Shown here piece by piece: positions 38,201 to 49,424 of a stretch of 64,000 bases of DNA (position 1 is the stretch's first letter; every line of letters starts with the position of its first letter). The stretch is from contig QLIY01000157.1 in assembly GCA_003260075.1 (NCBI GenBank), positions 1-64,000 of the forward strand, written 5' to 3'. The translations under genes and the position numbers were made by a program. Under the pieces are notes generated by a model. The model had not been told where the DNA came from, did not search any database, and saw only the letters and a list, made by a program, of their open reading frames with translations. The stretch is from Phallusia mammillata. Its lineage: Eukaryota; Chordata; Ascidiacea; Phlebobranchia; Ascidiidae.

Positions 38201-40766
38201 CGACCATTGTCGTCTATTTCTACTAGCAACAACCGGGCTGATTTTATCTTATATACTAGATGACATATTTTACATCTCATATCGTTAATTAAATTTTGAA
38301 AAATAAAATGTTTTTTTTTAATATCAAGGCTTGTACTTCCATTCTAAACAAAACAAACAAATCTATAGAAAATTGCGAAACCTGCATACATTTCAAGCAT
38401 CTACCTACCACCTTTAAATTCCAGTGTTGGCTTGGCCAGTTTTAAAGCATCTCGGATAAGGGAAATCGCCGGATCATTTTTCTTTTCCAATGTGAAGTTA
38501 TAATCATCCAACACATCTACGAAAGCCATAGGCATTTAAAAATAGATATTTTTTAAAAACATATTTTCGTCCTTTTTTTAAGCTATACTCAAGTGAAAAT
38601 AAAATTGCAGCTAAAAAAAAGAAAAGAAAAAAAGAAAACCCAAGTAAAAGTGCCCGTTGTGGAAGATTTTTATAAAAATGTAAACTTTGTGTAAACTAGC
38701 AAGTGCTGGAGTAAGTATTTTTAATTCGTCGGCTCGTTATATTTTATGAAACCCTGGTTTTGCGCAGGGTTTGTAAAATACTCCTTAGTGTACAGTGCTT
38801 GCTTTCGATGGTACACAATAAAATCTTCTTCTAAGACAGTGTTTGTCGGTGGGGTGGTTTCAGGGGCTCCATAAAGAAGAAAAAGTTATTAGCAAATTTC
38901 TCTAGAGGGGTCAAATGGTAATATTTACTCGGGGTCAGTAAGTAAAAAGGATCGTTGCTACTAATAGATTGTGAACCACTGTTTTAAGGCCTAATGTAAA
39001 ACTTAGTTCGTTTTTGAAAGTTTCGAACAAACAACGAACAAAATAACCTTTGATTGCAAATGCGTTGATTTTCGTCAGCATCCAGGTCATATTACACAAC
39101 ACGGAATCGTTGAGTTCTTGCCACTTGGAGGCGCATGTGAGGTGAAAAGGAAGTTCATCCAATTTGCGGAAGTTGTAAACTCGATCAGAGAATTTCAGCG
39201 GCTAAAAACAAAAAATATATATTAGTTGATCAAATTTAAAGCCAATGGTGAGAAATCGTGTTTTAGGAACACTATACACGGAAAAGTAATTTAATGTATA
39301 AACACACCAGTACTTTTTCTTTCTTTACCCCAATACAGATTTGTAAGATACACACTACCCGAAGCTTTTGGCATATCTACCAAAATTTTGGATTTTAATT
39401 TTCCCTCGGGGTCAATTCACCCCCGATAAGGACCTCTAGTTTGGGAAATGTTTTTCGTTTAACAGCCCAACTGTTTAAAATGGTCTTTTGTGTGCCACTT
39501 AGTTATGAAATCACGTTCAGCACTAAAATCTTACCCCCCCCCCCCGGAAAAGTAATTTAATGTATAAACACACCAGTACTTTTTCTTTCTTTGCCCCAAT
39601 ACAGATTTCTAAGATACACATTACCCGAAGCTTTTGAATATCTACCAAAATTTTGAAGGATTTTAATTTTCCCTCGGGGTCAATTCACCCCCGATGAAGA
39701 ACCTCTAGTTTGGGAAATGTTTTTCGTTTAACAGCCTAACTGTTTAAAATGGTCTTTTGTGTGCCACTTAGTTATGAAATCACGTTCNGTTTTTTGTGCC
39801 GCATTTTTACCCAATTTCGGGCCTAATTCGGTTTTGGACCCCAATGTCAGGCCCGCTTAAAACAGGTTTTATACATCGTCTTATTACATATGTTGTCAAA
39901 ACGGTGACGTCGAGTGACATCAGCAAGGTGAAAAGTCACCCCCCCCCCTGAAAAAAATATGAAAAAGTTTGGGAACCACTGCTCTATATATTTGTTCAGC
40001 CAATGCTCCATTTAGTTAACAATGGGCATAATTTGTGCCGCATTTTTACCCAATTTCGGGCCTAATTCGGTTTTGGACCCCAATTTCAGGCCCGCTTACA
40101 ACAGGTTTTATACATCGTCTTATTACATACGTTGACAAAACGGTGACGTCGAGTGACATCAGCAATTAAGGTACAAAGTCTTTCTTACTTGTGCAGCGAC
40201 TTGTCTGTCCACCTGGTGCTTCTTATTTTTCCAGATCTCCAGTGTCAACTCTTTCTTCCAACCGTTCGCCCACTTTCCACTGAAATATTCCGCGAGTTGA
40301 CTGTGAATCGCAGACTTTATTTGATCCGTTAGGTAGCGCTCACGAGCCACTTCCACAAACTGCCTGCAAACGTTAACATGTTTCATAATCAGTTAAATTT
40401 AAGTCTTATCCGGATTTAAAAAAACAAACAAATATCTTGGACTTCAATTAGTTATGATAAAGTGTGTTTCAAATAGCTTCATCTTAGTTCTTTTCTAAAA
40501 TAGCTTGATATCATCAACAAACACTGGCAATGTACCACCCCTGTTGGGCTTAGATCACAGGTTCGATTTCAAAAAGTAACTATTAAGATCGGTATCAGGC
40601 ATCTTGTAGACCCATCGTAAGGAGATTAAATAAGTTTTGTTTCCAGGGAACACCTTGAAACCACATTTTCGCACCTCAACCTGTTTAATTAAATTGGTGA
40701 CAGTAATTATTTTCTTTGTTTTGCCTATTCTTGCATGTACTGCGTGGTGGAGACAGTATAGCTACC

Positions 40767-40848
<82 letters not shown>

Positions 40849-43800
40849 NNNNNNNNNNNNNNNNNNNNNNNNNNNNNNNNNNNNNNNNNNNNNNNNNNNN
40901 NNNNNGCTACACTAGTCAATACGGCCCATGTCTTGTATCAGCTGCACTGTTAATACTTGAAAAGTCGACACAGTGCCCTCTATGCTGCTTACTTCTATAT
41001 AATGCTTCGATGTTTTCATATGAATTTATTATAGTTACTAAGGTAAATTTAAACTCATAATTACCTGTGATAGAGAGCAAGCACCGTGTGACCGACAGCT
41101 TGTCTCTCGACAAGGTCACCACCAAGGTCGTATCGAAGGCGCGTCCATAGCAACGGCGGAACGCGTACCACGTTACGAATGGGTGGAGACCAATATCGAT
41201 AGGATGCGTTCAGAACTTCGTCATCAAGAGAAAGTAGATCTTCCAATTCTCCCTCGCCGATTCCGTTTCTGGAATAGCATTACGATAATACAAAGACACT
41301 GAGTTAGAATTGTAAGCAGGGCCGGATTCATCATTTTAACGAACGAACGGGCTTGATTAAGGTCTGACTTCACATTATGTGTCCGTAGTTATATGTCAAA
41401 AATATAAATTACCTAGCTAAGTAGCTCTTTGCTGGATATAGTCTAATCAGTGCCGGATTAAGGGTCTGCTGGCCTGTAGGCACATTATATAAGTGGCCCG
41501 AAAATCAGGGTTGACAACCAAAAAATTAAAATTATCAATATTGCCAAATCATTGTCACAAATCCCCCCCCCCGAGTTAGAATTGTAAGCAGGGCCGGATT
41601 CATCATTTTAACGAACGAACAGGCTTGATTAATGTCTGACTTCACATTATGTGTCCGTAGTTGCCAAAAATATAAATTACCTAGCTAAGTAGCTCTTTGC
41701 TGGATATAGTCTAATGTCCAACAACCCTAAAATGATACGTAAAACACAGAATAATATTGTTTCTCACTTGGCGCCAACGAGAAAGGCAAAGGATTTTTTC
41801 ACTAGAACTTTTCCGTGGTTTTCCTCGAGTCGGTCAAAGTAGTTGGAGATCGCTTTTCTTGCTGAGTCAGCAAATTGTATGTTGCTGACGTCAGTGTAGG
41901 AATGCCAGCGACGTGCTTCATCAAATGCCAGCTAAATATAGATTTAAAATTTACGAAAATTTAGATGTTTGCGAATCTGTTTAAACACACTTTGAAGAAC
42001 TTGACATCGACAAAACACAGCTAAAGTTTAAGCAAGGCCTTAAATAAACCTCAAAAAATCGAATTGCTACCATGCGGGGCACAACACTGGTAAAAAAGAG
42101 TATATTTTAATTCCAGCACCAAACAAGCAACTTAAACCACTGGCTTACTTAGATTCAGTGGTGGATTCAGCCGGTTCGCACCAGTTCTATAGAATCGTCT
42201 CACAAAATTTTATGAGAACAGCAAACCCCCCCCCCTTTAAACACACTTTGAAGAACTTGACATCGACAAAACACAGCTAAAGTGTAAGCAAGGCCCTACA
42301 AAAACCTCTAAAAATCAAATTGCTACCATGTGGGGCACAACACTGGTATAAAAGAATATATTTTAATCCCAGCACCAAACAAGCAACTTAAACCACTGGC
42401 TTATTTAGATTCAGTGGTGGATTCAGCCGGTTTGCACCAGTTCTGTAGAACCGTCTCACATGAAATTTTATGAGATCAGCAAACCGGTTAGCATTACTGG
42501 TTACTGTCAATAGACTTTTTGTAACAGAACCGGCTAAAAAATATGACTTTTGTGATAGAACCGGCAGACAAAAAAAATGAATCTCTATAAAGTCACTCTC
42601 TAAAAACATCAACAAAAATGCTAGGACTACAGTGCTTAAAACTCCAGCTCAGAATCAAACCTTTAAAAACAAGGGCTTAGGGTCCGATTGGAAAGCTGAC
42701 ATCACCAAGTCGTGTTGTTCACGGTTGAGCGCTCTGTTGTCACGTGCCAACCACGTGTCTAAAATCTCCCGCCCAGTTTCATCATCCAAGCACGTGACCT
42801 CGATAAAGTTACCACCGGGCATGGTACGTTGCAATGACGTCATCACCGCTATTTCCGGGTCTGGGAGGGTCGTGAGAAGAACGCGAACTTTGGGTGGAAG
42901 GTTCTTGGGCATCCAGTTCATTCTGAAATAAATGAGATTGTCCCAATCGTAAAATTCAATGTTGGGTAAACCGTAAAGAATTAGTTACCTGATGTGGTCA
43001 AAATTGACATGACAAAGTCAATCCTAACATACTGTTAACAAAGTCACTGACAAAAACTTATGTTAAGATTGTTTTTGTAAAAGTTTTGTGGAATGAGTTG
43101 GTTGTAATATTTTATCTTCGAAAGAAAATGAAAAATTTTGGAAAAATTGTGTTTGAAGAGCAACTAAAGCATCAAGTGTAGATTAATTTGTAAGTATAAT
43201 AAAATAATTTGTGCTGTATAAATTATGTACGGTCTTATGACAATACGTGTAAACCCAAGCAAAATCTTTTTTTCACGAGGCTCGAACTCAGGACACTCCT
43301 GGGGACGTTATTCAACGACTAAACTTACCTGTGAGCGCCATCTTGTTGTGACAACTGGTCAAGGGAGTCGAGAAAAATCATGAGGCGACCCTGATGCTCC
43401 GGACGATTCAATTTATCCGATACAGTGTCGAGCAGTTTGGAAAATCGCTGAACAACACTGTTAAAATTTTGAAGCAGGTGCATTCCCGGAACCGAGAACT
43501 CGAAGACTTCCGATATTTGCAAAATCAAACTCTGCATAAAAATTTGAAACAAAGTTTAAAGTTTCAGATAAAATTTGGATTAATTTCAAATCCATCATGT
43601 CATGAGAAGCACTTCTGTCGTGGGTTCGAATCCCACCGCAGGCTCGATATTTTCGTGATCGCTGGTCTGCATGAACGCCCCAGGGCGGATCCAGTTATAA
43701 ACTTATGTTCATCTACGTCAAGTGAATAAAATATTTAAGTTGTTTCGGCATATTTCTGTTGTTTTTAGATTTTTTTAGGTACTTTTTGTTATTTTCGAAT

Positions 43801-46800
43801 GTTTACTTCATTTAGTGATAGTTCTTTAGATCCATGGCAGTAAAACTTTTTCCATGCTAACCTGCAAAACATTGTGTATGTGTGANAACTTATGTTCATC
43901 TACGTCAAATGAATAAAATATTTAAGTTGTTTCGGCATATTTCTGGTGTTTTTAGATTTTTTTAGGTACTTTTTGTTATTTTCGAATGTTTACTTCATTT
44001 AGTGATAGTTCTTTAGATCCATGGCAGTAAAACTTTTTCCATGCTAACCTGCAAAACATTGTGTATGTGTGACGAGTTGGGGGAAGTTCCCAGGAATCGG
44101 TACACAATGACATCCTCTGGCGCCACCTCGCGACAGAGTTTCACGGTCATCGCGCAGAGGGCGGTTTTTCCTCGACCTGATTTCCCATAAACTACCACGG
44201 GATGTTGGTTGGATGTTGAAAGCAGAAGGGATTTAATATCGTCTGAAAAGAAATCGAATATACAACTGGGACTTGGGATTGGTGTGGAGTTAAAGACCAT
44301 TACTGGTTCGTTTAAGTAGTTATGGGTTAATCCTGTCTCAACCACCTGTATTTATAAAAAAAAGATTTAAAGGAAATTGTTGATCAATTTTAACACCAAA
44401 AAAAACAAACATCAGACATACTTTTCAACATAAGTCAAAATATTTCACTATGACCTGTAGTGACATTTCAGGATAAATTTAAAATCTGTCTTAGTCAATC
44501 GCACTTAAATTATTACCATATCTGCTCAATTTAATCCTATTCAAAAGGTACAAAACACTTTAAAAATGTTTTACCAGTTTTGTAAACAACCAATAATTTA
44601 CCTAACTTTGCACCCGCTAGCGCAAAACCAAGAAAATTCCACACATCTTACCCAATAACTGTTTTCTACCGCAAAACGACTGGCATTTGGTCCGAGCAAA
44701 AGTTGCATGATGTAAAACTTCTTCAAACAACCATTCGCTGTCGTCCGCACCAGTAGGGTGCTGGGAATCTGTTTCTGGCGCATTGGACACTTCGGATTTT
44801 TTTGCCGTTTTTTCGATTGAGTGTTTTAAATCGTTGACAAAATCGATGCAGAACGATTGAAGATAATCAACATGGTTTTTTGAAGCTGTCGTAATGCCTG
44901 TAAACAGACCAATGTATGGCTATTGAAATAGCTTGTTATAAATGACAATAACTTAACCTTAAAAATATGCTAAAGAAAAACGTGCAACGCAAAAAATGAA
45001 TCGGACCCATTATCACAGCAAGACATAACAAAGTGAAAAATAATTACAAAAATCTAACAAAACATATTGGGTACTTGGCCGGCAAAAATTGAGTAGAGAA
45101 TATCCCTTCCATTTTCAGGGATTTTTGATTTGTACCAACAAAAAATATACATACTTTTTAATTATTTTTAAATAAACTATTACAAGTTAATCACAAAACA
45201 ACAGTGTGGTCTAAACCAAGAACCCTCTCACCTTGATTTTTATACCAATCCACCTCGTATTTTTTTACATTATTTAAACCCCCAATCTTTGTCTCAACAT
45301 TCGATTTCAGCTGACTTAGCAAATTCTATCAAACAAAAAACGATGTTTACATTTTTGAACCGTTTGTAACAAATTGTTGACGTTCGAACAAGATATTATG
45401 ACATCACAAACCTGTGCGTCGTCATCAACTCTTCCCAAGTCGTCGACGTCTAAATATTTGCGAATGCACTTTTCCGCTAAATGATGGTCAAGGTATTTTA
45501 TTTCCCGTCTGTAGAGGTAGGCAGATTCAATGTTCTTCAAGGATGCAAGACCCTCCTCAATTTCAAGTTCAGTAACTAAATAAGCAATATGACATCACAT
45601 TGTACTGCAGTGAACAGTAATTTCTGGCATAATCTGGAGGTAAAAAGATCAAGTAAGCTTATTGTTGAAAACTAATGTTAATCAACAAAGAAAGTGCAAT
45701 TAATAATTTCGTGCTTTATACTATGTTTTCATTGGTTGAGATATCGTCAGGCTATGAACAATTCAAGATACATGATATTTAGTCTGCAAAGAAGTTTAGG
45801 CGTTGACACATAATGAAGGATCGATGGTATTAATCTCTAATCTAAAAAATAGGTGATATTACAAGCTGCAGACAAATCCAGGACAATCAGTTAAAAATTG
45901 GCGGCACGTTTTATGCCCTAAGCGTGTATGCTTTGTACCGTAGAGCTGTATTCAGGCTGGAAATGTTTACACCTTTAATAGACTGACTGGTATGCTGTTA
46001 CTATGAGATGAAAACATTTTCTTCAAAAGTAATTCTCGTTAATTTAAAGTCTATGAACAAAGATGTCTAATCTGGTATCTAAATTTTACTCAAATATTTC
46101 AATATGCCTCGTTTAAACTAGACACAAATTTGTTCCTGCTAAAAACGATACCTGATTTGAAAAACGCCTGTCCTTCCGCTTCAGTGATTATCCCGCTTTT
46201 CCGAGCAATCTTCGCGCAATTTCGGAGAAATTCGGCAAGTTTGGTTGACGTTTTATCCCATGCGGCACGGTCAGAAAGTCTCTTTTTCTCGTTTGCAGAA
46301 TCTTGATCATCAAAGTACCGGTAAACGTTGGTAATTGGTTGTAAAACGTAAACCGGTGGAACGGCATTTTCGTCTCTCTTGTACCTTTACAATAAAATTA
46401 AGTTCAACTTTAAAGTGTAAGATTAATAAACATACTATACCGGAAGATGCATGTAATTGCCCTGTGTTTACGAAAAAACTCAAAAACGACCATTGTTGCG
46501 TAGAGAACGTTTTGCGCAATATGAACACAAAATAAACTCCAATTGAGTGGATTAAACATTGGGATTGCTGATGTTGCGGAAAGGTCACAACGCTTCATTT
46601 ATACTACTTAGATGTAGGGACGCATGTGTCATTAAAGTTGAGTACTTGAAACAAACATGGGATGGCGATACTACTGTAACTTTACAATCCATGCTCAGGC
46701 AGCATTATTAAACGTCTAGGCCAGGGGTGGGCAACCTTTGTTACTGTAGGGCCAATTATAAATGTCAAAATTGGATCGAGGGCCGCACATGTTCATCACA

Positions 46801-48342
46801 CAAAGTGATTTTGCTTTGTTTCTTACCAAATATGCTTAACTACAAGTATAATTCGTATTTGATTCTAGCCGCATTTTGCCAGAACGCAGAAAACTATAGC
46901 ACCAGGTGCATTAATCAGCTCAAAAAGTATGTAATAATTGGACTCGTTTGCCAGTACTTTTGAAATCCAAGCGTCTCTGCGGGCCGCAGGTTGCCCACCC
47001 CTGGTCTAGGCCTAAGCAAGATATACAAATTACTTACAGGTAGGTACAATTCTTACCATAAATTTATTAAACCTTCCTTATCTGATTCCTGCTCTTCAGC
47101 AATCCTTATCAACTTCTCAAACACTTCTACGTTGATATTGGAAGGTAGGGGGCGATACCCGTACCGATTTCCAATAAACGCCTAAAATATACATACACAA
47201 TTATTGCCTGTAGGAACAAACGAATTAAAAGTCAAATTTAAAGATCAATCAATGCAATGTAATGGCAATGATTCAAAAAATTAGAAGTTTAGGATGTATT
47301 ATATCAAATTTTTGTGCTTCAGAGTAAAGGTTAGAATGAATGATAATTAAAAAGACATTCTATGCCTTTGCTCTGCTGTATGTCCAGTACTTACAACAAA
47401 ATGAGGTCCCATCGAAAGTCGTTTGCAAGTTCGTATTTCCATGAGACAAAGTTCGCAAGTGGAGTGATCTACCGTCGCCGTTTCTTGAATTCCCCATCTC
47501 ATATCCATTACCTAAATTTCAAAACAATTTATAGAAACCAAATTTAATCATTGCCACACTGAATATTTGACAATAATTTTATCATTGCCGAGTCTTCAAT
47601 AAACAGCGTAATGATTGGTAGCAGTTGTAGTTTTAAAGCAAATTATAATAAGTAAAAAGCATTTAGGAATATCACCTTTAATATACTGGCGTGCTATGAT
47701 TTACGAAAGAGTATGCCGTGATCTCTGCATGGTCTGCATGGTGCTTTAGGGATGCTACCAGTATGAATGTATGCATTTAGGAATATATCGCTTCCACACG
47801 TTTTTATTTTAACTGTAAATTGCCATTAGCCAATTCTTTACCTGGAAATCTAGTCCCAGTTTTTGGCAAAAAGATCGAAGGTCAGGGTATGCCTTCTCCA
47901 AAAGTAGATTCCTCTCCTCGCTCATATCTAAAAGTTAAAAAAATGTGAAAAACACAAAAAATAAAGCATCACAAATACCATATGACCGTATACATGTGTA
48001 AGTATACCGTACACCGAATGTATAACATGTACTTCGTGCTACACGTGCGATATATTCGGCCCCCCCCCCCCCCCCCCCGCAGTGGGCCTTATTACCTTCC
48101 GGGCCTATATGCCTTCAGGTACCTTAAGTTAAATTCCATATCTATCAGGCAACTTATGTCAAAATTTTGTGGCTTTTTGAAGGCATTGTACAAACATATG
48201 CAACGGTTGATAACAAAAACAAACCTGAAAATGTGGAACTGATAAACACACGCACGACATTGGATTGTTCCAGGGTTTGTAAACTTGTTTCTCCCCCTCT
48301 TAATAACTTTTTACGATTGCTAATGTCATTTTCAGATGCCAT
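32159..48342 (-). CDS. NWD1: NACHT and WD-repeat domain protein 1-like
   Basis: 24 exons, 5' to 3' on the minus strand: 48225-48342, 47842-47927, 47395-47511, 47057-47181, 46152-46384, 45412-45575, 45232-45325, 44652-44897, 44049-44332, 43329-43531, 42661-42922, 41768-41931, 41065-41268, 40189-40363, 39048-39201, 38412-38516, 37846-38010, 36493-36827, 35521-35687, 34994-35147, 34308-34678, 33947-34162, 32785-33297, 32219-32464. Phases agree. Collapsing two duplications gives about 1,546 residues, near the human NWD1 length. Domains: DUF4062 start (VFISSTFS/DMSEERN, then MDMRWG), Walker A GKSGRGKTA (~444-452), Walker B LMIFLDSLDQL (~539), a helical region with LLWTRLRYDL, and WD repeats from ~966 (ASGSYDNTIHVV, AGFKDGSVISW). 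Vertebrate NWD1 is a cytosolic STAND ATPase linked to steroid-receptor chaperoning. The last exon either ends at 32219 or runs into a SINE and stops at 32159; an additional 3' exon is possible. Confidence 0.9.
33669..33721 (+). ncRNA. Decayed hammerhead-ribozyme-like sequence
   Basis: Stem I arms GCTGCA and TGCAGC, the GAAA box and the stem III hairpin (ACAGT, GTGC, ACTGT) followed by C are intact. The core that should read CTGATGA reads ATAAAGA and stem II is damaged, so it is predicted inactive. It is antisense to NWD1, in an intron. Confidence 0.6.
34324..34563. repeat. C10 junction inside NWD1 exon 21
   Basis: C run 34444-34453 separates two copies of a ~110-bp coding segment that differ at a few bases. 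Together with the run the insert is 120 bp, so the frame stays open but gains a duplicated ~40-residue block containing RGGG. Confidence 0.85.
35182..35436 (-). mobile_element. Probable hAT-type MITE in an NWD1 intron
   Basis: Begins CAGTGGTTCCCAATC and ends GGTTAAGAACTAATG, imperfect inverted repeats. Flanking octamers GTTTATTG and GCTTAGTG match at 6 of 8. Confidence 0.5.
36225..36476. repeat. C10 junction with overlapping duplicate
   Basis: C run 36345-36354 in an NWD1 intron. The segment TGAGCAAAGCAAGTTTGTC to CGCATTA.AGCAGTG occurs on both sides with a few differences. Confidence 0.85.
36507..36787. repeat. C10 junction inside NWD1 exon 18
   Basis: C run 36642-36651 separates two copies of a ~133-bp WD-repeat coding segment. 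The extra 143 bp is not a multiple of three and breaks the frame. Removing one copy plus the run restores a continuous WD repeat. Confidence 0.9.
36976..37030 (-). ncRNA. Decayed hammerhead-ribozyme-like sequence, second copy
   Basis: On the minus strand, stem II (GACC, TCATA, GGTC) and the downstream CTGCAGC arm remain. The CTGATGA box is lost, GAAA reads AAAA, and stem III is mismatched. It lies in the sense orientation within an NWD1 intron. Predicted inactive. Confidence 0.45.
37055..37670 (+). mobile_element. hAT-type MITE expanded by two assembly joins
   Basis: Ends CAGGGTTCTTCAAC and GTTGAAGAACCCTG are perfect inverted repeats. The left flank is CTCTAGCC (37047-37054); the same octamer follows the first right end (near 37426), and CTCTAGCA follows the second. 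C10 runs at 37145-37154 and 37538-37547 duplicate internal parts, so the true element is far shorter than 616 bp. Confidence 0.8.
38038..38275. repeat. C11 junction with overlapping duplicate
   Basis: C run 38151-38161 in an NWD1 intron, with copies of about 113 bp on each side that differ at two or three bases. Confidence 0.85.
38837..38981 (+). mobile_element. Probable hAT-type MITE (145 bp)
   Basis: Ends CAGTGTTTGTCGG and TTGTGAACCACTG. Flanks TTCTAAGA and TTTTAAGG match at 6 of 8. Confidence 0.55.
39278..40165. repeat. Two junction duplications and an N in an NWD1 intron
   Basis: C run 39534-39545 separates copies of about 39281-39533 and 39546-39787. After the N at 39788, a segment from GTGCCGCATTTTTACCC is repeated across the C10 run at 39939-39948 (copies near 39797-39926 and 40035-40165). 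A hAT-like end GTTTGGGAACCACTG lies near 39967. Confidence 0.8.
40770..40905. repeat. (GA)n microsatellite followed by an N gap
   Basis: GAGA repeat from about 40770 to 40848, then 57 N (40849-40905). True length is unknown. It lies in an NWD1 intron. Confidence 0.95.
41299..41720. repeat. C10 junction with overlapping duplicate
   Basis: C run 41563-41572. GAGTTAGAATTGTAAGCAGG to CTGGATATAGTCTAAT occurs on both sides. A hAT-like start CAGTGCCGGATTAAGGG at 41452 is present only in the left copy, consistent with an insertion polymorphism between haplotypes. Confidence 0.75.
41977..42580. repeat. C10 junction plus hAT fragment related to 10211-10390
   Basis: C run 42226-42235 duplicates about 41977-42225. 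Both copies run into CAGTGGTGGATTCAGCCGGTT, an inverted relative of the MITE at 10211. The right copy extends to about 42580 and lacks a clear far terminus. Confidence 0.7.
43598..43655 (+). repeat. tRNA-like SINE fragment
   Basis: Contains the box B-like GGGTTCGAATCCCACC but no convincing box A. Another box B-like segment on the minus strand (GAGTTCGAGCCTCGTG) lies near 43274-43289. Confidence 0.4.
43693..44072. repeat. N junction with overlapping duplicate at NWD1 exon 9
   Basis: An N at 43886 separates two ~190-bp copies. Both include the 3' end of exon 9 and its donor. Only the right copy is continuous with the rest of the exon. Confidence 0.85.
46722..47003 (+). mobile_element. hAT-type MITE (282 bp)
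   Basis: Ends CAGGGGTGGGCAACC and GGTTGCCCACCCCTG are perfect 15-bp inverted repeats. Both flanks are GTCTAGGC (46714-46721, 47004-47011). It lies in an NWD1 intron and belongs to the same family as 51981-52303. Confidence 0.95.
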
Positions 48343-49424
48343 GACGCTATAAGTTTAAATTCTTCACCGTTAGGCTTAACTTTGGCGATCCTCTGGGCAA
48401 AAGCTACATGACATAACACAAAACATAAATGTGTAAAGTCAGCCTTACAAGTGCCAAAATATAAATCATTCGGAAAATTGGTGTATTTAATTGAGTCGGC
48501 AAGAAAACAACTTACACATTTCTGACAAATTGAATAAATGAAACTGAAATTATTTAACATCTAGTATGCCACTACATAAGCACACTTAACTGACTTCCCT
48601 GCTTCTGTAGGCCTACATAATAAGCATCCAAAATGGCGTTCCATTTTCCCATTACCAAAACGATACATAGCCTACACAAGTTCAAGTTTAAACCTTGAAT
48701 TGACACAGGCAAAAGTACAGACAATTTTACCATAAGCGTCTGTAGTTGCTAACCGGCCAAAACAAAGTGTCAACAGCTTAAGTCTGGTGCAGAAACCTTC
48801 CTACTAGTCTTTCAAGCAATTGTTTACCTATGACTGGCCGGGTATTATAATCGGCTTCAACACGGACCGCTGGTTCCTTTGTGTGTTCTCACATTTCTTC
48901 ACAACAATGTATAGGTGATCACGCTCACCTTTTGTCGATTTTGTACCCCTTATTTTAAACACTTTCAGTAAGGTTACCAACTTGGCAACTTTGTTCCTTT
49001 GCCCTTGTCGGCACGGTAAGGATATCTTAGTGTTAAGTTTCGGAAACTAAATTATTAATTGGTAAACTTTCTGTTCACTTTGATCACAAACAGAAAAAAA
49101 AACGCCCCCCCCCCGTTTCGGAAACTAAATTATTAATTGGTAAACTTTCTGTTCACTTTGATTATAAACGAAAAAAACTTTTTTTGCAATTAAAACTTAT
49201 CTGTTAGATTAAACAAAATTATTGTAATAATAACAAGTTGAAATTACAAAATGAGAACATGTTTGTTTTTATTTTCAAATAAAATTTTCGGTGCCTAAGA
49301 TTTTTATCGCATTTACGTTGGCAACAAAAATCCCGGGGTTTTTCCCTACAGTGAGTATTGTCCGGGGAAAGAACATTATTTATTTATTGCAAAAAATTAG
49401 TGTTTTACATTCTGCAACTGAATC
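48343..49424. promoter_or_regulatory. Divergent intergenic region between NWD1 and IAH1 copy 1
   Basis: The two coding starts face away from each other, so the promoters of both genes probably lie here. No core element can be named. It contains a C10 run at 49105-49114 with copies of about 49038-49096 on both sides. A C19 run sits just inside NWD1 intron 1 at 48060-48078. Confidence 0.45.

Noticed and set aside
48060-48078. C19 run as a regulatory or i-motif site
   Set aside because: Join runs elsewhere in the window are usually ten or more C, and the surrounding sequence gives no sign of function. It may be a join without visible overlap.
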